From: Candidatus Desantisbacteria bacterium CG1_02_49_89
GTDB taxonomy: Bacteria > Desantisbacteria > UBA1551
Direction: 5' to 3'
Assembly (NCBI GenBank): GCA_001871075.1
Contig: MNUP01000005.1
Coordinates: forward strand, 1 to 15,613
DNA length: 15,613 nucleotides
Translations under genes and position numbers: made by a program
Notes under the pieces: generated by a model
What the model was told of the DNA's origin: nothing
The model's database searches: none
The model's input: the letters and a program-made list of their open reading frames with translations, nothing else
In this document: positions 7,986-13,408 of the stretch, one piece after another
How positions within the stretch are numbered: position 1 is the stretch's first letter
Layout: each line of letters begins with the position of its first letter

Positions 7986-9446
7986 ATGTACCTTACCATG
8001 TTCTGCGTGGGCGTCATACTGAGAAAGCAGTGGGTTGAGAACGAAAAGCTTGTTTTCCCCCTTGTGCAGCTTCCGCTTGAAATGGTCAGCACAGAGGAAG
8101 GGAAACTGCCGGGGTTCATACCCGCTTTCTTCAAGAACAAGATAATGTGGCTGGGTTTTATCATCCCTGCCGCCATACACACCATCAACGGCCTCCACTA
8201 CTACTTCCCGTTCATCCCGCAGATCAACCTTTTTTTCGACATGACAAAATATTTTTCTGCCAAGCCCTGGAACGCGATAAACCCGCTGTGGATCATCATA
8301 CACTTCAGCGTAATAGGGTTTGTTTACCTGCTTCCGGTGGAACTGTCGTTCAGCCTTTTCTTTTTCTACTGGATCTTCCACTTGCAGGCTGTCATAGGCA
8401 ACATGATGGGTTTCCCCCTGCCTTACACTCAGGGTTACACTGCGCCGATCCGCGCGTTCGCGGCTTACCAGATGACAGGAGCCCTCCTTGTCTTTACCAT
8501 TTTCGGGTTCTGGTCTATGAGGGGGCTGCTGAAGGATATGTGGCGCAGGGCGTTCCAGGGCGCGAAGGACGTGGATGATTCCAACGAACCTGTTTCATAC
8601 AGGACAGCGTTCCTGGGCGCGCTTATCGGGCTGCTGGGGTGCTCGATATGGGCGGCTTTTGCCGGGATGAACTTCCTGTTCTTTCTGGTTGCGATAATCC
8701 TGTTCTTCCTCACGTTTATAGGGATGACAAGGCTCGTTTCAGAGGGAGGAATGCTTTTCATCTCGATACCCACGCGTCCCTCCAGTTTTTTCTACGCTTT
8801 TGCGGGAAGCGCGGTTTTCGGGCCTGTGAACCTGACAATGCTTTCACTCGTCGAATACGTGCTGATGTTCGACATACGCTCAAGCCTTATGCCAAGCATC
8901 ATGGACACCTTCAAGATCTCCGACGGCGCGAAGCTGAAGAGAAGGCACCTGACAATAGGGATCGTCGTGGCAGTGCTGCTTTCACTCGTTGTTTCATACT
9001 GGGCGGTGCTTACGTTCCTTTACAAGGCAGGCGGCGTTAACTGCCAGCAGTGGTTCACTGTGGGGCTTCCGAAGTATTACCTCAGCCGCGTGGATGAGCT
9101 CATATACAGGCCGCAGAAGGCAAGCGGCAACTACATCATGTCAATGGGTGTGGGGGCCGCGGTAATGGGTTTCCTTTTCTTCATGAGGCGGTCGTTCCTG
9201 TGGTGGCCGTTCCACCCGATAGGGTACGCAATGGGCTGCACCTGGCCCATGCTTCAGCTGTGGTTCTCTATCATGATCGGCTGGGCGGTGAAGTCCATTA
9301 TAATGAAGCTGGGAGGATTGAAGATCTACAAGAAGCTTCTGCCCGCGTTCCTGGGCCTGGTGCTGGGCGAGTTCACGACCGCCGCTGTATGGGTTATCGT
9401 GGATATGTGCACCGGCATCAAGGGCCACCGCATCTTCTTATTCTAA
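7986..9446 (+). CDS. DUF6785/DUF6784-type OPT-like membrane protein, C-terminal part after the in-frame TGA
   Basis: This part has 486 residues from the first ATG after the TGA; the coding frame really continues from 7947. It opens with MYLTMFCVGVILRKQWVENE and KLVFPLVQLPLEM, the characteristic cytoplasmic segment of the family. About ten further hydrophobic segments follow, with loops rich in aromatic residues (INGLHYYFPFIPQI, QGYTAPIRAFAAYQMTGALL). The mid-domain motif RLVSEGGMLFI and the C-terminal IMIGWAVKSIIMKLGGLKIYKKLLPAFLGLVLGEF resemble the OPT-like C-terminal core. It ends at TAA. No ribosome site precedes ATG 7986, so independent translation looks weak; the fragment is better seen as the rest of the upstream gene. 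Without the N-terminal helices it would probably not transport. Confidence 0.8.
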   Translation: MYLTMFCVGVILRKQWVENEKLVFPLVQLPLEMVSTEEGKLPGFIPAFFKNKIMWLGFIIPAAIHTINGLHYYFPFIPQINLFFDMTKYFSAKPWNAINPLWIIIHFSVIGFVYLLPVELSFSLFFFYWIFHLQAVIGNMMGFPLPYTQGYTAPIRAFAAYQMTGALLVFTIFGFWSMRGLLKDMWRRAFQGAKDVDDSNEPVSYRTAFLGALIGLLGCSIWAAFAGMNFLFFLVAIILFFLTFIGMTRLVSEGGMLFISIPTRPSSFFYAFAGSAVFGPVNLTMLSLVEYVLMFDIRSSLMPSIMDTFKISDGAKLKRRHLTIGIVVAVLLSLVVSYWAVLTFLYKAGGVNCQQWFTVGLPKYYLSRVDELIYRPQKASGNYIMSMGVGAAVMGFLFFMRRSFLWWPFHPIGYAMGCTWPMLQLWFSIMIGWAVKSIIMKLGGLKIYKKLLPAFLGLVLGEFTTAAVWVIVDMCTGIKGHRIFLF

Positions 9447-9453
9447 AATATTA

Positions 9454-9480
9454 ACCACAGAGGCACGGAGACACAGAGAA
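9454..9480. repeat. short dispersed 9-nt repeat block (ACCACAGAG type)
   Basis: ACCACAGAG, GCACGGAGA and CACAGAGAA are three degenerate 9-nt units in a row just after the transporter stop. Very similar blocks are familiar as dispersed intergenic repeats in several environmental bacteria; that recognition is from memory. Confidence 0.55.
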
Positions 9481-9520
9481 ATACATTTTTCCTGAAAATC
9501 TTAAGCTGCATCTTCACATC

Positions 9521-9560
9521 TACCCTCTCCCCTTGCGGGAGAGGGTGGGGGTGAGGGGGA
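9521..9560. repeat. dispersed hairpin repeat (CCCTCTCCC ... GGGAGAGGG, G-rich tail)
   Basis: ACCCTCTCCC (9522-9531) and GGGAGAGGGT (9537-9546) form a perfect 10-bp stem with loop CTTGC, followed by a G-rich tail GGGGTGAGGGGGA. The motif is a widespread REP-like intergenic element. It lies directly against the hydrolase gene and may have replaced its original leader. Confidence 0.7.
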
Positions 9561-9596
9561 CATATAAGGAAATTTTATTTATTTGTTTTAATAATT

Positions 9597-11297
9597 TTGT
9601 TTCTTGCAACGTTTTGCATGCAGAAAAAAACTTGCGCGGACACATACTCGATCTGGGACATTGAAAAGATACGCTCCGCCCCTCTGGACGTTGAGGTTGT
9701 CGAAGAGCAGAAGGCCGGCAGGGTAGTGGTGCGCACGCTTTATTTCACAAGCGATGCCAATGAAACCCGGACCTACCGGGTATTCGGCTACTACGCTTTT
9801 CCGAAAGACGCTGGCAAGAAACTGCCTGCGATCCTTTTTGTTCACGGCGGCGGCGGCACAGCTGACAGGAACACGGTTATCCAGAAGGCAAGCCAGGGTT
9901 ATGCCTGTTTTTCGCTTGACTGGACAGGCAAGGCGCCCGGAAGGGATAAATACACTGACTGGGCAAAGCAGAGCCTGAACCTCCACGACATAAAAAAGAG
10001 CCCCGAGAAGAATTTCATATACGACGCCGCTGTCGCCGTTATGAGGAGCGTAACGTTCCTCTGTTCCCAGGACGAAGTTGACGCGTCGCGCATAGGGCTT
10101 GAGGGCTGGTCCTGGGGCAGCTACCTGATACTGCTTGTGAACGGTATTGATCCGAGGATCAGGACCTGCGTTGCCGGATACGGGTGCGGGGGTTTTAAGT
10201 TCGAGGATTCAAACTGCTCGCGGGGGGTGAACAGCCAGTCCCTTGCCAGGCGGCAGATGTGGTATGATTTTTATGACCCGCTTGCGTACGCGGGCAGAAG
10301 TTTTGGTTCTGTCCTGATGATAAACCCTACAAACGACGCGTTCTTCTGGCTCAACACGGCTGTAATGAATTTTAACGCTGTCAACACCAGGAAAACCCAG
10401 ATATTCGCCGCGAACCTTGACCATGAAATGGACCCGCGCACCGCAAGCTGCGTGGGGAAATGGTTTGACAGGGAGCTGCGCGGCATAGACCTTGAATTTC
10501 CGCAGACACCCGCGGTCAAACTGGAAGCAAAAAATAAAAAATTAATACTGCGGGTCGCCGAAGGTTCGGATCTTCGACAGCCGCAGACCGAAGGTGTTGA
10601 GGCATACTGCACGTACGGCGATCCGGGCAGATGGTCCGGCAGGTACTGGTACTTCGTCGCGATGAAAAAAGAAAAGGACAGCTGGGCAGGAGAACTGCCT
10701 GTCCTTGATATATATGATACTATATCATATATATGCACCTTGTCCGCGCTCAACGGGACCCGTTCCTCTTTCGGCACAGGGGATGTTGTTCCCTCAGGCA
10801 AGGGCATAAAGAAACCCACGGCTCAGTATAAGCCGTTCTCAGAGGATTTTGAGGAAGGGGCAAAGGACTGGCTTGTCGGTAACTACCTGTTCGCGGACGA
10901 GCGCCTGGCAGTCATGGAGGACGATAAGCAAGGGAAGTTCCTGGAGATCCAGGTGCTCAACGCGCAGGGAAAACCCAAGCAGTACGCTGTGCGCACGCAC
11001 AAGTTTGACGGATACCTGCTGGGCAAATTCGGTTATACGGGTTTGAGCTTCAAGGTCAACCACTCCACGATCACCGGCAAGTTCCAGGTTTTGCTTTATG
11101 AAAATGAAAGCCGGAAAAACCAGAGGATCAAGGCCGTTACGATAACAAAGAAGGAAGGCGTTGAATGGGAAGAGGTGAAGGTCCCGTTCTCCGATTTCAA
11201 GGGCCTTAAACTCGGGCAGGTTGACGCGCTTTGGATCACCGGCGCCTCTGGCTCGTCGCTCTCACCGTCTTTCGACGACTTCGCCGTTTACAAATAA
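9597..11297 (+). CDS. exported alpha/beta-hydrolase (esterase-like) with C-terminal carbohydrate-binding-like domain
   Basis: The product has 566 residues from TTG 9597, the only standard start near the front. The frame continues upstream without a stop as IRKFYLFVLII, which completes a signal peptide ending KTCA before DTYS, so translation probably begins near ATA 9564. The catalytic domain (about 55-300) shows an oxyanion loop HGGGG (83-87), the nucleophile elbow G-W-S172-W-G, Asp247 in NPTND and His276 in NLDHEMD, as in dienelactone-hydrolase or acetyl-xylan-esterase-like enzymes. Residues 303-400 look like a linking beta-rich domain. Residues 410-566 (EDFEEGAKDW, GYTGLSFKVN, WEEVKVPFSDF, DALWITGA, FDDFAVYK) resemble a CBM11/CIA30-type beta-sandwich. 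Secretion plus a sugar-binding module suggests deacylation of polysaccharide outside the cytoplasm; the substrate is unknown. The ConA-like gene follows 203 bases later in the same direction. Confidence 0.85.
   Translation: MFLATFCMQKKTCADTYSIWDIEKIRSAPLDVEVVEEQKAGRVVVRTLYFTSDANETRTYRVFGYYAFPKDAGKKLPAILFVHGGGGTADRNTVIQKASQGYACFSLDWTGKAPGRDKYTDWAKQSLNLHDIKKSPEKNFIYDAAVAVMRSVTFLCSQDEVDASRIGLEGWSWGSYLILLVNGIDPRIRTCVAGYGCGGFKFEDSNCSRGVNSQSLARRQMWYDFYDPLAYAGRSFGSVLMINPTNDAFFWLNTAVMNFNAVNTRKTQIFAANLDHEMDPRTASCVGKWFDRELRGIDLEFPQTPAVKLEAKNKKLILRVAEGSDLRQPQTEGVEAYCTYGDPGRWSGRYWYFVAMKKEKDSWAGELPVLDIYDTISYICTLSALNGTRSSFGTGDVVPSGKGIKKPTAQYKPFSEDFEEGAKDWLVGNYLFADERLAVMEDDKQGKFLEIQVLNAQGKPKQYAVRTHKFDGYLLGKFGYTGLSFKVNHSTITGKFQVLLYENESRKNQRIKAVTITKKEGVEWEEVKVPFSDFKGLKLGQVDALWITGASGSSLSPSFDDFAVYK
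10708..10734. repeat. AT-only-like 12-bp perfect palindrome inside the hydrolase gene
   Basis: ATATATATGATA (10708-10719) and TATCATATATAT (10723-10734) are exact reverse complements around CTA. They lie inside a GC-rich coding region and encode DIYDTISYIC. All three Ile codons are ATA. Confidence 0.8.
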
Positions 11298-11305
11298 CAG
11301 ATTTC

Positions 11306-11340
11306 CACGAAAGCACGAAAGTACCACGAAATCACGAAAA
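11306..11340. repeat. CACGAAA-type short tandem repeat after the hydrolase gene
   Basis: The unit CACGAAA occurs four times between 11306 and 11340 with 1-4 base spacers (CACGAAAG, CACGAAAGTAC, CACGAAAT, CACGAAAA). It is intergenic and begins 8 bases after the hydrolase stop. It resembles other dispersed microsatellites at gene ends in this window. Confidence 0.55.
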
Positions 11341-11364
11341 AAGATTAGGTTTCGAAGACAAAAA

Positions 11365-11426
11365 CGTAGGGCAAACCTTTTCGAAGACCCCCGCCCAGCA
11401 AGATTGGCGGGCAAGCTGCCGATCTT
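11365..11426. repeat. dispersed repeat, copy A (GGCGGGCAAGCTGCC family)
   Basis: This block shares TGGCGGGCAAGCTGCC (16 exact bases, 11405-11420), the following ATCTT, and the preceding CCCCGCC and CGTAGGG motifs with copy B at 13021-13079. A CCCGCC/GGCGGG stem lies in the middle. It is non-coding and sits between the hydrolase and the ConA-like gene. Confidence 0.65.
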
Positions 11427-11459
11427 TATGGAGGGAGGTTTGCAGAATTAAAGTAGAAA

Positions 11460-11489
11460 CTGTGTTCACCTGTGTTCACCTGTGGTTAA
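11460..11489. repeat. 10-nt tandem repeat (CTGTGTTCAC) before the ConA-like gene
   Basis: CTGTGTTCAC occurs twice exactly (11460-11469, 11470-11479), then a diverged CTGTGGTTAA. It ends just before the ribosome site GGAGG (11492-11496) of the next gene. Confidence 0.6.
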
Positions 11490-11500
11490 ATGGAGGGTTC

Positions 11501-12121
11501 ATGAAGAAAGCGATATTGTTTTTAATGTTAACGCTTGCTATGGTCTATGGACTATGGTCTATGGACTGCCTCTCTGCCGAGAGGGCTGAAAAGGTGCTGT
11601 TCTCCGATGATTTCACAAAGGACAGCGGCAAGTGGGAAGTGTACGCGGGAGACTGGGAGATCCAGAAAGGCGAGTACGTTGCCACAGAAGTGGGCGAGGG
11701 GATGGCTGTTGCCGGAGACGAGAACTGGAAAAATTACGCTTATGAGGTAAAATTCAGGACGGACGAGCCGGGTACGGATTCCTGGCTTACTTCCTGGGTT
11801 GTTTTCAGGGTCGCGGACCCGGATAACTGGTATTTTGTCCTTCTGCACCACGGCAATAATTTCATTGAAATGGGCAAAAGGTTCAACGGCCAGCACGTTT
11901 CCTGGCTGCAGGGCATAAACGACAAGGAAGTGGCAGACCCGCTTAAATGGCAAAAGATGAGGATCGAGTGCAAAGGAGCGAACATAAAGGTATTTATTGA
12001 CGGTAAGAATTATCTTGATTTTACCGATCCGGAACCCATTGAGAACGGGAAGGTCGGCATAAAGAACACAAACTGCACCTGCAGGATAGACGACGTCAAG
12101 GTTACCGAACTGCCCAAATAA
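11501..12121 (+). CDS. exported ConA-like lectin/glucanase-fold protein
   Basis: The product has 206 residues from ATG 11501, preceded by TGGAGGG. The frame is open further upstream, but that part translates dispersed repeats and is not coding. The signal peptide is MKKAILFLMLTLAMVYGLWS and onwards, probably cleaved near CLSAE. The rest is one beta-sandwich domain of the 3-keto-disaccharide hydrolase/DUF1080-like, LamG-like type: FSDDFTKDSGKWEVYAGDWE, KNYAYEVKFRT, VVFRVADPDNWYFVLLHHG, WQKMRIECKGANIKVFIDG, GKVGIKNTNCTCRIDDVKV. Such domains bind or cleave carbohydrate; no catalytic residues can be assigned here, so a binding role is the safer reading. It follows the exported hydrolase and probably acts on the same substrate. 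Oddly, part of the signal peptide is written in four 7-nt tandem repeats (separate entry). Confidence 0.85.
   Translation: MKKAILFLMLTLAMVYGLWSMDCLSAERAEKVLFSDDFTKDSGKWEVYAGDWEIQKGEYVATEVGEGMAVAGDENWKNYAYEVKFRTDEPGTDSWLTSWVVFRVADPDNWYFVLLHHGNNFIEMGKRFNGQHVSWLQGINDKEVADPLKWQKMRIECKGANIKVFIDGKNYLDFTDPEPIENGKVGIKNTNCTCRIDDVKVTELPK
11539..11566 (+). repeat. four 7-nt tandem units inside the signal-peptide coding region
   Basis: TATGGTC TATGGAC is present twice in succession, giving four heptamers in 28 bases. They encode the AMVYGLWSMDC region of the signal peptide. A change of one unit would shift the reading frame; a change of three units would not. Confidence 0.85.
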
Positions 12122-12129
12122 AACCAAAG

Positions 12130-12161
12130 TAGATAAGTTGATAAGTGGATATGTGGATAAG
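12130..12161. repeat. 8-nt tandem-like repeat (TAGATAAG type) after the ConA-like gene
   Basis: TAGATAAG, TTGATAAG, TGGATATG and TGGATAAG are four degenerate 8-nt units in a row, starting 9 bases after the stop codon. They are intergenic. Confidence 0.55.
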
Positions 12162-12175
12162 TAATTCCTCTGTTT

Positions 12176-12194
12176 CCCCCTTTGAAAAAGGGGG
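12176..12194. repeat. dispersed hairpin CCCCCTTT-GAA-AAAGGGGG
   Basis: This is a perfect 8-bp stem with a 3-base loop. The motif, with the following GATGGGGATT-like tail, is a common intergenic hairpin. It could act as a terminator for the ConA-like gene, although no U-run follows. Confidence 0.6.
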
Positions 12195-12214
12195 ACTGAT
12201 GGGGATTTGGTAGC

Positions 12215-12232
12215 CGCAGGCTTCAGCCTGCG
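12215..12232. repeat. dispersed hairpin CGCAGGCT-TC-AGCCTGCG
   Basis: This is a perfect 8-bp stem with a 2-base loop, 20 bases before the -35 box of the toxin-antitoxin promoter. It is probably another short dispersed element. Confidence 0.6.
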
Positions 12233-12252
12233 TGAATGTTTGTCATTGCAAC

Positions 12253-12281
12253 TTGACAAAAAGTAAGATTTATGATATAAT
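12253..12281 (+). promoter_or_regulatory. full-consensus sigma70 promoter for the toxin-antitoxin pair
   Basis: TTGACA (12253-12258), a 17-base spacer and TATAAT (12276-12281) match the consensus exactly. TGA directly before TATAAT also makes an extended -10. The expected transcript start is near 12288, about 29 bases before the antitoxin ATG. Confidence 0.9.
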
Positions 12282-12309
12282 AGTAAGGAAGTTAAATTAA
12301 TAGTAAGGA
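12279..12309 (+). promoter_or_regulatory. direct repeats, candidate operator for antitoxin autorepression
   Basis: AATAGTAAGGA occurs at 12279-12289 and again at 12299-12309, 20 bases apart (about two helical turns). The first copy overlaps the -10 box and the second contains the AAGGAG ribosome site. AbrB-type antitoxins commonly repress their own promoter; binding here is inferred. Confidence 0.5.
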
Positions 12310-12316
12310 GCAAGAT

Positions 12317-12595
12317 ATGGCTGAAGCAACTATCACTTCAAAAGGTCAGGTAACTATACCGAAATCCGTAAGGGACGCGCTTAATTTAAAATCAAAAGAC
12401 AAAATTGTCTTTGTGCCGCTTGGCGACCACGCGGTAATGCGCCCGCTGAAAGGGAATGTCCTTGACTTAAGGGGCTCTGTGAAACATAAGGGCGGACCCA
12501 TAGATTTCAGGAAACTGCGCGCTGATATGGAAAGCGAGATCGCAAAAGACGCGGTGAATGAAATGGGGAATAAGTATGCGCCTCGTAGACGCTAA
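12317..12595 (+). CDS. vapB: AbrB/MazE-family antitoxin (VapB-like)
   Basis: The product has 92 residues. Residues 4-44 (ATITSKGQVTIPKSVRDALNL, KDKIVFVPLGDHAVMRPL) are a typical SpoVT/AbrB swapped-hairpin DNA-binding domain. Residues 45-92 form a charged tail expected to bind the toxin. AAGGAG (12305-12310) lies 6 bases before the ATG. The PIN-toxin gene begins inside the last 20 bases of this gene, in another frame, which suggests translational coupling. The known role of the family is to neutralise the partner PIN ribonuclease and to repress the shared operon. The consensus promoter and direct repeats upstream fit that. Confidence 0.92.
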   Translation: MAEATITSKGQVTIPKSVRDALNLKSKDKIVFVPLGDHAVMRPLKGNVLDLRGSVKHKGGPIDFRKLRADMESEIAKDAVNEMGNKYAPRRR

Positions 12596-12977
12596 CGTTA
12601 TTTTGCGGCTTATTCTTGAAGACGACAGAAAGAAAGCCGATGATTGCGAGCGCCTGCTGCAAAGAGCCGTTGACGGCAAAGAGAAACTTTTTATTTCCGA
12701 TTTTGTCATTGCCGAGATAGTATGGGTGCTTGAAAGGACTTACAGGCTTGCCAGGAAAGACATAAGGCCCAAGATTGAAGGTATCTGTAATACGCCGAAC
12801 CTTGTTTTCCAGAACAAACATATTCTGCAGGAAGCGATAAGCATATATGAAGAAGCGAACATAGACTTCATTGACGCCTTCCATTCTGCCTGGATAAAAC
12901 ACAATGGTATGGAAGGAGTTTTCTCATACGACGAACATTTTGATAAAGTCCCGGGTATTGGCAGGAAAGAACCGTAA
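12576..12977 (+). CDS. vapC: PIN-domain ribonuclease toxin (VapC-like)
   Basis: The product has 133 residues from ATG 12576, preceded by GGGGA with good spacing. An in-frame ATG at 12558 would add MKWGIS and break the usual PIN start. The acidic metal-binding residues of the PIN fold are visible: Asp5 (LVDANVILR), Glu47 (FVIAEIVWVLE), Asp100 (NIDFIDAFHSA) and Asp119/Asp123 (FSYDEHFDKVPGI). VapC toxins cut RNA, often tRNA or rRNA; the target here is unknown. All key residues are present, so it looks active. It is the second gene of the pair, overlapping the antitoxin. A block of dispersed repeats starts right after its stop. Confidence 0.93.
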   Translation: MRLVDANVILRLILEDDRKKADDCERLLQRAVDGKEKLFISDFVIAEIVWVLERTYRLARKDIRPKIEGICNTPNLVFQNKHILQEAISIYEEANIDFIDAFHSAWIKHNGMEGVFSYDEHFDKVPGIGRKEP

Positions 12978-13020
12978 GTATGAACCCCGTCCCACCTACG
13001 AGGTGGTACAGGCATAATTA

Positions 13021-13079
13021 CGTAGGGGCGGGCTTCGTAGATCCCCGCCAAACCGACTGGCGGGCAAGCTGCCTATCTT
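13021..13079. repeat. dispersed repeat, copy B (GGCGGGCAAGCTGCC family)
   Basis: This is the second copy of the element at 11365-11426, sharing 16 exact bases (13058-13073) and flanking motifs. CCCGCCA and TGGCGGG form a 7-bp stem. A small hairpin CCACCT-ACG-AGGTGG at 12992-13006 lies just upstream. Confidence 0.65.
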
Positions 13080-13103
13080 GGTGGTGGATGCCCGCCCTTG
13101 TAG

Positions 13104-13135
13104 CCTGCCCTTCGAAGCCCGAAGGGCGTAGCAGG
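13104..13135. repeat. dispersed nested hairpin (CCCTTCG ... CGAAGGG)
   Basis: CCCTTCG (13108-13114) pairs with CGAAGGG (13120-13126), and the outer CCTGC and GCAGG extend the stem. It is intergenic and of the same general type as short dispersed hairpins in many environmental genomes. Confidence 0.55.
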
Positions 13136-13161
13136 ACGGTCGGATTTACCCGACTTGATTA

Positions 13162-13196
13162 TGTCATTGCGAGAAACGCAGTGACGAAGCAATCTG
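13162..13196. repeat. dispersed repeat TGTCATTGCGAG ... GACGAAGCAATC
   Basis: The pattern of TGTCATTGCGAG, about 10 variable bases, then GACGAAGCAATCTG is a well-known widespread intergenic repeat of bacteria (recognised from memory). Confidence 0.7.
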
Positions 13197-13204
13197 TTTT
13201 GTAG

Positions 13205-13224
13205 TGGCAGAGCTTGCTCTGCCA
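13205..13224. repeat. hairpin TGGCAGAGC-TT-GCTCTGCCA
   Basis: This is a perfect 9-bp stem with a 2-base loop, intergenic and probably a dispersed element. Confidence 0.65.
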
Positions 13225-13256
13225 TTGTATCGGTCGAGAGCCTGTTTTTATGTAAC

Positions 13257-13318
13257 TCAGACCTTTCCGCTCTGATTTTACATCAGAGCGAGACTTCGCA
13301 AAAGAAGAGCGGGTCTGA
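13257..13318. repeat. nested stem-loop upstream of the DUF1016 gene
   Basis: The outer arms TCAGACC (13257-13263) and GGTCTGA (13312-13318) enclose an inner stem CGCTCTGA (13268-13275) and TCAGAGCG (13283-13290). It could be a structured element or one repeat inserted into another. No gene is seen between 12978 and 13408. Confidence 0.5.
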
Positions 13319-13326
13319 TGGTTTAA

Positions 13327-13353
13327 TTGGATGTCACAATTTGTGACATCCAA
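13327..13353. repeat. perfect 13-bp palindrome upstream of the DUF1016 gene
   Basis: TTGGATGTCACAA (13327-13339) and TTGTGACATCCAA (13341-13353) are exact reverse complements around a single T. It lies 55 bases before the ATG. It is a possible operator or nuclease/ORF6N target and matches the palindrome inside the gene at 13706. Confidence 0.9.
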
Positions 13354-13408
13354 ATAGTATCTTGTTTTACGATGCATTGCGAAATTAAATTGATGAGGAA
13401 AGTAAAAG

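Noticed and set aside
7680-8381. 233-codon open frame on the minus strand opposite the transporter
   Set aside because: It is a shadow of a GC-rich coding region; its product is highly charged and low in hydrophobic segments, while the plus strand matches a known family.
11231-11500. Upstream extension of the ConA-like gene
   Set aside because: The extension overlaps the end of the hydrolase in another frame and then translates repeats; a ribosome site and signal peptide fix the start at 11501.
11306-12161. CRISPR-like array from the short repeats at gene ends
   Set aside because: The units are 7-10 nt, degenerate and without spacers of constant length; no cas genes are present.
12980-13204. 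Open frame of 74 codons after vapC
   Set aside because: It translates dispersed repeats (ending NAVTKQS, the usual translation of the TGTCATTGCGAG element) and has no ribosome site.
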